A stretch of 64,000 nt of DNA. It comes from CAZNUM01 sp964539305. GTDB taxonomy: Bacteria; Fidelibacterota; Marinisomatia; Marinisomatales; TCS55. Positions 1 to 6,862 of the stretch are shown in pieces. A program made the position numbers and the translations under genes. The stretch spans positions 1 through 64,000 of the forward strand of contig CAZIIM010000005.1 of the NCBI GenBank assembly GCA_964539305.1. Reading direction: 5' to 3'. Below the pieces are notes generated by a model. The model had not been told where the DNA came from. It did no database searches and saw only the letters and a program-made list of their open reading frames with translations. The stretch's first letter is position 1, and every line of letters begins with the position of its first letter.

Positions 1-2
1 AC

Positions 3-887
3 CGCAATGCCTACCGGGACCTATTATTTACATCCCCGGGAATGAATCAATACATCAGCGGTGTCATCATGTTTGACGAAACTTTTTTCCAGTCATCCCT
101 CCAGGAGGGGATTCCATACCCTCAGTACCTGGAGACTATTGGTGTCATTCCGGGCATTAAAGTGGACAAGGGTGCCCACCCCCTGGCAGGCAGTGAAACC
201 GAAAAAATCACTTCCGGCCTGGACGGCCTGGACGAACGCCTGCAAAATTACCGGAAACACGGTGCCCGGTTTGCCAAGTGGCGGGCCGTGATTACGATCG
301 ATGCTGAGATCCCCACCGGCTACTGCATTAACACCAACGCCCACGCCCTGGCGCGCTATGCTGCCCTGTGCCAGAAAAACGACATTGTACCCATTGTGGA
401 ACCGGAGGTCCTCATGGACGGTACCCACACCATTGAGGAAAGCTTTGAGATTACGGAAGAAGTCCTCCACACCGTCTTTTTTGAACTTTACTCCCAGGGG
501 GTCGTGTTTGAAGAAATGGTCCTGAAACCAAATATGGTTCTATCCGGATATGACTGCCCGGAACAGGCCGACGTGGATACGGTGGCCCTTCAGACCATCC
601 AGTGTTTAAAACGGTGCGTGCCAGCTGCCGTCCCCGGGATTGCCTTCCTCTCCGGCGGTCAGGATGATGTAACGGCCACCAAGCACCTGAATCGCATGAA
701 TCAACTCCTGAAAGCGGAAAAACCCTGGAACCTCACTTTTTCCTATGGTCGTGCCCTCCAGGCTCCGGCCTTGAAAGCCTGGGGCGGGAAATCAGAAAAT
801 GTGGGCAAAGCTCAGGAGGCTTTCCTGAAACGGGCCCGATTAAACAGTGCGGCAACGCTGGGAGATTATTCCAGCGATATGGAATAA
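3..887 (+). CDS. Class I fructose-bisphosphate aldolase, 5' end cut by window edge
   Basis: Cleaves fructose 1,6-bisphosphate to dihydroxyacetone phosphate and glyceraldehyde 3-phosphate (or the reverse) through a Schiff base, in the cytosol. The frame is open to the left edge, and residues before the first ATG at 42 (RDLLFTSPG) match the conserved N-terminal region of plant/animal-type class I aldolases, so ATG 42 is internal and the true start lies outside the window. The Schiff-base lysine lies in VLKPNMV (codons near 520-540), followed by the SGGQ motif near 651-662. The C-terminal part GRALQAPALKAWGG is also typical. The family is about 340 residues long, so roughly 50 are missing. It converges on the gene ending at 897. 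Identity is secure. Confidence 0.95.
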   Translation, partial: RNAYRDLLFTSPGMNQYISGVIMFDETFFQSSLQEGIPYPQYLETIGVIPGIKVDKGAHPLAGSETEKITSGLDGLDERLQNYRKHGARFAKWRAVITIDAEIPTGYCINTNAHALARYAALCQKNDIVPIVEPEVLMDGTHTIEESFEITEEVLHTVFFELYSQGVVFEEMVLKPNMVLSGYDCPEQADVDTVALQTIQCLKRCVPAAVPGIAFLSGGQDDVTATKHLNRMNQLLKAEKPWNLTFSYGRALQAPALKAWGGKSENVGKAQEAFLKRARLNSAATLGDYSSDME

Positions 888-896
888 ATTCTCAGC

Positions 897-1238
897 CTAC
901 TTCAGGCTGATTTTAATTCCTGCGATATGGATTCCGGTCCATTCACCTGATTGAAGGCTGGTCTGGTATAAATAATAAATTGCCGATTTCATTCCCGGAA
1001 ACCATTTGCTTTCTACACCAACGTAAAAACGGTTCTGGTTGAATTCCTGGTTCGTCATATCGTAGAAAGTTTCGTCGGCCAGATAGGGGGTCAACTGAAG
1101 CAGCGTAAACGTACGGTTTTGCTTTATCGTAATCAGGTCACGGTTCCGGATTGAGGTTTGATTATTTTTGTTCCGGTATTCAAACCGTGCCCGGGCGGAG
1201 GTGGTAAAGGAGGTGTACTTTTTCGTGGTACTGACGTT
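897..1238 (-). CDS. DUF2490-like outer-membrane protein, C-terminal fragment truncated by assembly gap
   Basis: About 113 residues follow the 100-N gap on the minus strand. They contain alternating polar/hydrophobic strands, an NRFYVGVESKW segment and a final strand ending in K, the pattern of the last hairpins of a small beta-barrel. I read it as DUF2490-like (ExFxD-type strand, then NRxYxGxE), but the match is by eye. It appears joined in one frame to a Na+/phosphate transporter across the Ns; that join is an artefact, since the transporter family has no such domain. The 5' part, the signal peptide and the boundary between the two genes are lost in the gap. Confidence 0.55.
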   Translation of the reverse strand, partial: NVSTTKKYTSFTTSARARFEYRNKNNQTSIRNRDLITIKQNRTFTLLQLTPYLADETFYDMTNQEFNQNRFYVGVESKWFPGMKSAIYYLYQTSLQSGEWTGIHIAGIKISLK

Positions 1239-1338
1239 NNNNNNNNNNNNNNNNNNNNNNNNNNNNNNNNNNNNNNNNNNNNNNNNNNNNNNNNNNNNNN
1301 NNNNNNNNNNNNNNNNNNNNNNNNNNNNNNNNNNNNNN
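1239..1338. other. Assembly gap, 100 N placeholder
   Basis: Exactly 100 undetermined bases. The same length occurs at 6761-6860, so both are probably fixed-size scaffold placeholders and the true distance is unknown. The flanking coding fragments belong to different families. Confidence 0.97.
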
Positions 1339-2963
1339 CGTTCAAAATGGGCCAGGCGGTATTCCGATTCCAGGGCGCGGTATTTAATATCTTTTTTCAT
1401 AACCTTCTGTGCCAGTTCAAAACTCAGTTCTGAAAAGGCGGCAGACAACCGGCTGATCTGCTTCATGACTTTGGTATGGTAGGCTTTTATCTCCGTTTTT
1501 CCCTCTTCCGAGAAGGAGGCTTTCAGGGTCTGTTTTTTCTGAATCAGGGGTGCCATATTTTTATCCAGGATATCACCGATACTTTCAATATCTTTCACGA
1601 TCGACATCATGGCATATACTTGACCTGCCTGCTCATCGTCCAGTTCCTGACGGCTGATCTGAATCAGGTAGTGGGTGACCTTTTCCTCCAGGTAGTCAAT
1701 TTTCCCCTCCCGCATATGAAGGCCTTCCAGCAGGGACATCTGGGGGTATTTGATATCCCGGTCTGAATCCCCATTTAAAAACGGTCGAATGGCCGCTTTC
1801 AGCATCCGGTTCAGGATCTGCACCATGGTGGAGATTTCAGCGTGGGCCAGGTTAATGGCCATGGCAGGTTGGGCAATTTGCTTGTAATCCAGGTGGAGGA
1901 TAACCGGTTTCAATCCTTTCACTTCCGGTTTATCGGGGTAGTAACGATCCAGTACCTTGGCGAAGAAAGAAGTGAAAGGTAAAAACAGAATCGCCAGGCT
2001 GATATTGAAAATCGTGTGGGCATTGGCGATTTGACGGGGGGTTTCGGCGGCCAGTTTTTCCATGCCCCCGAGCGGGGAGTGGGGTGAAATCAATCGCACG
2101 AAATCGGCGAAATAGGGTATCCAGAATACAAACAGGAGCACACCACCGATTTTAAATAATACATGGGCCAAGGCAACCCGTTTGGCCTCCCGGCTGGTTC
2201 CGATGCTGGCCAGGCCTGCCGTAATGCAGGTTCCCACATTGGCACCGAAAATAAGGGGTATTCCTGCATTCAGGGTTAACAATCCCTGTTGTGACAAGAC
2301 GATGACAATTCCAATAAAGGCAGCACTACTCTGAATCAGAGCCGTGAAAATGGTCGCCAACAGTATCCCCAACAGGGGATTTTCCAGACCCTTCAATGCC
2401 TCTAGGAACGGTCCGTAGGTGCGAAGGGGTGTCATCGTGTCGGACATGAGTTTCATGCCGTAGAATAAAATACCAAAACCCAGAATCGCCTCACCAATGG
2501 ACTGGGTGGAATCCTTTTTTGACAGAATTGTCATGCCAAACCCGATGCTGATCATGAGCAGGGCATAATCGGTCACCTTAAAAGCGATCAACTGGGTGGT
2601 GACCGTTGTTCCGATATCGGCCCCCAGAATGACCCCCAGGGATTGACCGAATGAAAGCAATTGAGCCTGGACGAAACTAACCAGCATGACCGTAGTGGCG
2701 CTGCTGCTTTGAATAATCATGGTCACCAGGGCACCCACGGTCATCCCGATGACCCGGTTCCGGGTAATGGTAGCCAGAATCCTCCGCATACGGTTTCCGG
2801 CGGCCTTTTTCATCCCGTGACTCAGCTTGTTCATACCGTAAAGAAACAGGGACAGTCCTCCCAGCAAACCCATTATCAGGACACTCCAGTGCACTTCGGG
2901 GCTGTTTTGACCCGCCATCAGGGCCGTTCCGGGGAACAACAGGTAGATTACACTTCTCTTCAT
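1339..2963 (-). CDS. Na+/phosphate cotransporter (NptA/PF02690 type) with C-terminal PhoU-like domain, 3' end lost in gap
   Basis: Inner-membrane sodium-dependent phosphate (or phosphate-analogue) transporter. About 541 residues are visible. After an N-terminal hydrophobic segment come two inverted Na_Pi_cotrans repeats, each with its QSS signature (MIIQSSSATT and ALIQSSAAF), and GAxxGT loops (GADIGTTVT, GANVGTCIT). From about residue 370 a helical PhoU-like region begins (NLAHAEISTMVQILNRML, then DDEQAGQVYAMMSIVKDIESIGDIL), which runs into the gap. The start overlaps the CYTH gene by 4 bases, so the two are translationally coupled; it is the last known gene of the leftward operon starting at 6373. 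A second transporter of the family lies at 13077-14222 with a separate PhoU-like protein. Confidence 0.88.
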
Positions 2964-3436
2964 TGCTCCAGCCAGGCCGGGTTAAACGGGTGGTGATAAA
3001 TGTAAGCGTTGTAAAATCGTTCGTCCCCCGTCACTTCTTTACCGATCCAGGGGGGAGTTTCAAAGGATTCATCTTCGGCCTTTAATTCGATTTCAGCCAG
3101 GAGTAAACCCTGGTTGGCTCCCTGAAACTCGTCCACCTCCCATAAATGAGCTTTATAGGGGATGCGGTAACGGATTTTTCGAATCGGTTCCGGTGGGTTA
3201 ATATCTGCCAATAGTTTTTCTGCATCGGAAATGGGGATCGGGTATTCGTATTCCTTTCGCGTAAGGCCCGCTTTTGCAGCTTTCATGGTTAAACAGGCCT
3301 GGTCCCCTTTAATCCGCACACGGACCACGAATTTTGTCGTCATGGCAACGTACCCCTGGATGTATAGAATGCCCGGAACGGTCGGTTTCCAGAGCCGGGG
3401 TTTTACCAGGAATTTTCGTTCGATTTCAATCTGCAT
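2960..3436 (-). CDS. CYTH-domain protein (triphosphate tunnel enzyme; thiamine triphosphatase/inorganic triphosphatase superfamily)
   Basis: 158 residues, the normal size for a single CYTH domain. The signature ExExK is present at residues 3-8 (EIERKF), followed by the basic and acidic strand residues of the tunnel (RVRIKG, LTMK, RKEYEY, RYRIPY, WEVDEFQG, LAEIELKAEDE). These enzymes hydrolyse or cyclise triphosphate substrates with a divalent metal. The exact substrate cannot be read from sequence. In this operon, two genes from a thiamine pyrophosphokinase, a thiamine-triphosphatase role is attractive but inferred; inorganic triphosphatase is the alternative. It overlaps the symporter gene upstream by 11 bases and the phosphate transporter downstream by 4. 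Confidence 0.85.
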   Translation of the reverse strand: MQIEIERKFLVKPRLWKPTVPGILYIQGYVAMTTKFVVRVRIKGDQACLTMKAAKAGLTRKEYEYPIPISDAEKLLADINPPEPIRKIRYRIPYKAHLWEVDEFQGANQGLLLAEIELKAEDESFETPPWIGKEVTGDERFYNAYIYHHPFNPAWLEQ

Positions 3437-4808
3437 GGCGTCTAAATAAGAGGAAAACAGCCAGAGAGATTACTAGACCGGGATAGAACGGTTCAAGCAT
3501 TAAGGGATAATGCCCCGTAATTTTACCGAATAGAAACCAGCCTCCGGAACAGAGGACCGGAAAGAGCATCCACTGGATGATGGGGATTGAGGAGACAGAT
3601 TGTTTGGTGAAGGTCATTAAAAAGGGCAGCAATAATCCCGGGACCAGTAAAGAGCCGAGAACATACCAGAGCCGGACGACGGAAGGAATACTGACGGCCA
3701 GAATAACGGCCAGGAACGCCATGGCCGTTAATCCTTTCTGAACCAGGATGGTGGAAGCGCGATGCCATGATTCAGGATCCGATGTGGTGGGCGTTTCGAT
3801 TCTCCACAAAAGATCCCGGCCAAAGGTGATGGCACTGATAAAACCGAGGGAGTCGATGGTGGACATGATGGTCGCCAGAATGCCGGTGAAAAACAGGCCA
3901 TACACCAGGGGTGGCAACACTTCCGCTGCCAGCCGGGGATAGGCAAACAGGGCCTCGCCTGCCGGAAGCAGAACGGTGGCATATAAACCGGTTATGACGG
4001 TAAGGGTGTCAAAAATAAACCAGAATCCCAGCGAAATAAGAATTCCTTTTTTCGCAATTCTACCGGTCTTGGCTGCTGCGCAGCGCTGGTAAAATCCTGG
4101 ATCCACGAACGTCCACAGGGCAATAAAAAACCAGACAAGAACATATTGGATCGATTGACCACCGGTGGGGTTCAAGTGTTCTGCCGGCAAGGCGTTTAAT
4201 AAATGAAGAGGACTTCCGGCCCGGTTCCAGGCGAAAATCAGTAACAGGATAAACCCGGTAAACATGAGAGTGAACTGAAGCATGTCTGTCCGGACCACCG
4301 CCCGGAAACCACCGAACCAGATATAAAACAGACTGATGGCGGTGGCAGCCAGCAACGCCAGACCAAAGGGAATGTGGAGCGTAAATTGTAATAGAATCCC
4401 GATACTCAGGATGTAAGGGGCCGGACTGGAAAGGAAGAGGATGAATAGAGCACTGAGAATACCCGCGGATTTTCCGTAATGGTGGTGGAAATGGTCCGGC
4501 AGGGATAAATGCTTCCCTTCTTGAATCCGGCCAGCCATCAGAAGAGCAAACAGCAGACCAAAAAAATAGTAGGGTAATCCGAAAATGAACCAGGTCTGGA
4601 TACCGAATAAATAGGTGTTTTCACCCACTCCCAGGATGCCCCCATACCAGGTGGCCACCAAAGTAGCCACAAACCCGGGAAGACTCAGACGACGACCTGC
4701 CAGGATATAGTCTTCTGGTGATTTCCGGGATTGTCGACTATTTTTCAGACCAAGGTAAACCAGCAGTACAATATAAATGACCAGGACTGAAAGATCGAGA
4801 GGGTGCAT
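3426..4808 (-). CDS. Sodium:solute symporter (SSS family), substrate unknown
   Basis: 460 residues with about 13 hydrophobic spans, the layout of the SSS (SLC5-type) family. The N-terminus shows a membrane start followed by the family-like stretch SPEDYILAGRRLSLPGFVATLVATWYGG. TM-embedded polar residues and the loop GFRAVVRTDMLQF agree with Na+/solute symporters. It starts 3 bases after the thiamine pyrophosphokinase stop and overlaps the CYTH gene by 11 bases. The setting between two probable thiamine-phosphate enzymes suggests uptake of thiamine or a precursor. That is inference from gene order only: SSS members also carry sugars, amino acids and organic acids. Confidence 0.85.
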   Translation of the reverse strand: MHPLDLSVLVIYIVLLVYLGLKNSRQSRKSPEDYILAGRRLSLPGFVATLVATWYGGILGVGENTYLFGIQTWFIFGLPYYFFGLLFALLMAGRIQEGKHLSLPDHFHHHYGKSAGILSALFILFLSSPAPYILSIGILLQFTLHIPFGLALLAATAISLFYIWFGGFRAVVRTDMLQFTLMFTGFILLLIFAWNRAGSPLHLLNALPAEHLNPTGGQSIQYVLVWFFIALWTFVDPGFYQRCAAAKTGRIAKKGILISLGFWFIFDTLTVITGLYATVLLPAGEALFAYPRLAAEVLPPLVYGLFFTGILATIMSTIDSLGFISAITFGRDLLWRIETPTTSDPESWHRASTILVQKGLTAMAFLAVILAVSIPSVVRLWYVLGSLLVPGLLLPFLMTFTKQSVSSIPIIQWMLFPVLCSGGWFLFGKITGHYPLMLEPFYPGLVISLAVFLLFRRHAD

Positions 4809-4811
4809 CTG

Positions 4812-5453
4812 TTAATCCTGCGGATGGGACCGGAATACCCATACCTGTCCCGCACAATCGACCGTAAAAGAATCGCCCTCGGCCCAGTTGCTGACCCCCT
4901 GACTATACGATTGCAATGGCTCATTTGCGAGGGAGTACCGAAGACCGCTGGTACTGATCCGGTCGCCTGCATTCAGGGGAAAAATCGAGACCACTTGTCC
5001 TTGAAAGGATGGAAAAGTTTGTTTCCCCCAGTGGCAGGTGATTGTAAAGTGGTTCGTCAGCATTTTGACGGACAGGGTTTCACAAAATTCTGCCAGCAGG
5101 TGCAAGTTAGCCAGGGTCTGATCTTCCCGCATCCCGCTGGCCCCCAGGATGGTTACCGGCTCCAATCCATTTTCATGGCACCAGTGTAGTGCTTTGGCCA
5201 TATCCGTTTCTTCCTGGTCCGGACGGTGTAAAATGGTGCCGCTAAACGTTTCTTTGGTCAGGTTGGTTGAATCCAGGTCACCGATGATGATCTGGGGTTG
5301 AACTCCTCTCTGGATGGCATAATCGGCGCTTCCATCCGTACAGATCAAGGTGTTGGCCTCTGCCAAGGCTTCCAGGGCCACCGGGTGGCGGGGATACTCT
5401 CCCTTCCCGAGGATGACAACAGGGGGGTGGAAAGGTAGGGGTCCCGTTTTCAA
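4812..5453 (-). CDS. thiN: Thiamine pyrophosphokinase
   Basis: Transfers pyrophosphate from ATP to thiamine to form thiamine diphosphate, the cofactor needed by, for example, the transketolase at 35128. 213 residues, normal for the family. Signature motifs appear in order: CTDGSADYA near residue 40, IIGDLDS near 57, DQEETDMAKAL near 80 (acidic Mg-binding motif) and GASGMREDQTLANLHLL near 104. The C-terminal domain (residues about 140-213) is the thiamine-binding beta-sandwich, with the typical VSIFPL and ISTSGLRYSL segments. The start overlaps the stop of the gene at 5450 by an ATGA. This points to thiamine salvage rather than the ThiE/ThiL route. Confidence 0.93.
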   Translation of the reverse strand: MKTGPLPFHPPVVILGKGEYPRHPVALEALAEANTLICTDGSADYAIQRGVQPQIIIGDLDSTNLTKETFSGTILHRPDQEETDMAKALHWCHENGLEPVTILGASGMREDQTLANLHLLAEFCETLSVKMLTNHFTITCHWGKQTFPSFQGQVVSIFPLNAGDRISTSGLRYSLANEPLQSYSQGVSNWAEGDSFTVDCAGQVWVFRSHPQD

Positions 5454-6373
5454 ATTGCCTCCCAGTGACGATTGTATTTTTTCTCATAACCGGAATTGAT
5501 ATCGAGAGTATAGTTTTTTTCGCTGGATTTCACCTGTTGACGGTAGGTTTCAGATTCGAAATAATGTTTCCAGGAAGGAGTGACCGGCATGACCATTAGG
5601 GCAGGTTTCCACCGGAAAACCTCCCGGGTATTTCGATTGACCAGTTGTCCTTCGGCACAAGCCCAGGAAAGTTGATCCAGCCGAGTACCGGCTTTCAAAC
5701 ACCGCTCGACCGCTGCCAATATACCCTGGTGTTGGGGACCAAAAAAGTGCAGGTGGCGGCCGTAGAAATAACCGGTGTGAAGATAATTCGGTACCAGAAT
5801 GATTCCATCCAGATCCGATCGTCTGGCTGTCCAGTACAGCAACTCAAAAACGAGTGAGCTGAGTCCGAGTCCCGGATGATCCTGACCCGGTAGCTGGGGA
5901 CGCCGGCGTGTAAAAGGTTTCAGGGGATTCTGGAGCAGCAGCCATTCAACCACCAGCATATTGGAAGAGGATATTTTCTGATCTTTCAGTACCGACGTTG
6001 GAAAGTCATCAAAATTGCCCTGCCGTACCACCAGCTCGCAGGAGATGAGGGGTGGATCCTTCTCGGGGTGAATGATTCGAAGCAGGTGCTTGTAAGGATC
6101 GGAGGTGTCAATCCTGACTGTGCCCTGAAGCAATCCACGGCGGTCCAATTCCTGGAAGAAACCTACTTTTTCAAAAACAAGTTCAATGCCCTTTCGGCTG
6201 TAAATCCCGAGAAAATGGTCTGTCCCCCGGTTTCCTGATAGATCGTTGAATACATCTTCTTCCGTCAGGTCGGTGATTTCCGGGGCCTGGAAAATTAGGG
6301 GTGACAAGTGTTTCACGATGTTCCGGAATTTCCGGGGCCGGGGTTTCAGAAGCATATCCAACGATGGTAACAT
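5450..6373 (-). CDS. Conserved hypothetical protein, function unknown
   Basis: 307 residues, no signal peptide and no transmembrane span. I do not recognise a named domain. Visible blocks are a hydrophobic MLVVEWLLLQNP helix, the arginine- and proline-rich RRRPQLPGQDHPGLGLSSLVFELL, then SDLDGIILVPNYLHTGYFYGRHLHFFGP. The glycine/proline turn followed by amphipathic helices loosely recalls an acyltransferase-like fold, but this is a guess. It is the first gene of the leftward operon (thiN, symporter, CYTH, phosphate transporter) and shares an ATGA overlap with thiN. It is divergent from the TetR gene at 6480, and the palindromes at 6435-6481 lie between them, so both may be under that regulator. 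Confidence 0.6.
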   Translation of the reverse strand: MLPSLDMLLKPRPRKFRNIVKHLSPLIFQAPEITDLTEEDVFNDLSGNRGTDHFLGIYSRKGIELVFEKVGFFQELDRRGLLQGTVRIDTSDPYKHLLRIIHPEKDPPLISCELVVRQGNFDDFPTSVLKDQKISSSNMLVVEWLLLQNPLKPFTRRRPQLPGQDHPGLGLSSLVFELLYWTARRSDLDGIILVPNYLHTGYFYGRHLHFFGPQHQGILAAVERCLKAGTRLDQLSWACAEGQLVNRNTREVFRWKPALMVMPVTPSWKHYFESETYRQQVKSSEKNYTLDINSGYEKKYNRHWEAI

Positions 6374-6434
6374 GGGGAAAATTTACATTGAAGCACCGGG
6401 CGGATTCAGGAAAAAGGTACTAGGAACCTACGAC

Positions 6435-6481
6435 TTTACCGTTTTAAATTGGAAACGGTAAATACGATAATCGTTTCCAAT
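6435..6481. promoter_or_regulatory. Two interlocked inverted repeats, probable operator of the adjacent TetR regulator
   Basis: Inverted repeat A: TTTACCGTTT (6435-6444) and AAACGGTAAA (6453-6462), 10-bp perfect arms, 8-base spacer. Inverted repeat B: ATTGGAAACG (6448-6457) and CGTTTCCAAT (6472-6481), 10-bp perfect arms, 14-base spacer. The middle half-site is shared, giving three half-sites of the CGTTT type. The last arm overlaps the first ATG (6480) of the TetR gene. Position in a divergent intergenic region next to a TetR gene makes autoregulation and control of 5450-6373 likely. The sequence is seen; the binding protein is inferred. Confidence 0.65.
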
Positions 6482-6760
6482 GACAGCAGCCATGACCACT
6501 CCCAAAACCCATATCCTTGAACAGGGATTCCACTTTATCATGCGCGATGGTGTCCGCTCTTTTACGGTTGAATCTCTGGCCCACCAGTTGGGAATCAGCA
6601 AAAAGACGATTTACAAATTTTTCCCCACCAAAGAGGATTTGCTCATCAAGATTTTCCAGTATATCACGGGGCAGATTCATACCGTATTTCATGAAATTAT
6701 GCGATCCGAATCCAACCCTGCTTCCCAGTTTATTAAAGTAATGGAGTATATTGCCCAGAA
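6480..6760 (+). CDS. TetR/AcrR-family regulator, N-terminal part; C-terminus lost in gap
   Basis: About 94 residues are visible before the N run. The TetR helix-turn-helix is complete: VRSFTVESLAHQLGISKKTIYKFFPTKEDLL (residues about 24-54). The ligand-binding half is missing. ATG 6480 lies within an operator arm and has no clear ribosome binding site. ATG 6492 (MTTPKTHILEQ) is an equally good start and would free the operator. Any apparent continuation past the gap (WIIRPGPL) is not TetR sequence and is the start of the exporter read in another frame. Confidence 0.85.
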
Positions 6761-6860
6761 NNNNNNNNNNNNNNNNNNNNNNNNNNNNNNNNNNNNNNNN
6801 NNNNNNNNNNNNNNNNNNNNNNNNNNNNNNNNNNNNNNNNNNNNNNNNNNNNNNNNNNNN
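6761..6860. other. Assembly gap, 100 N placeholder
   Basis: Second run of exactly 100 N. It removes the C-terminal half of the TetR gene and the start of the RND exporter. A TetR ligand domain needs about 100 more residues (over 300 bases), so the true missing length must exceed 100 bases. Confidence 0.97.
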
Positions 6861-6862
6861 TG

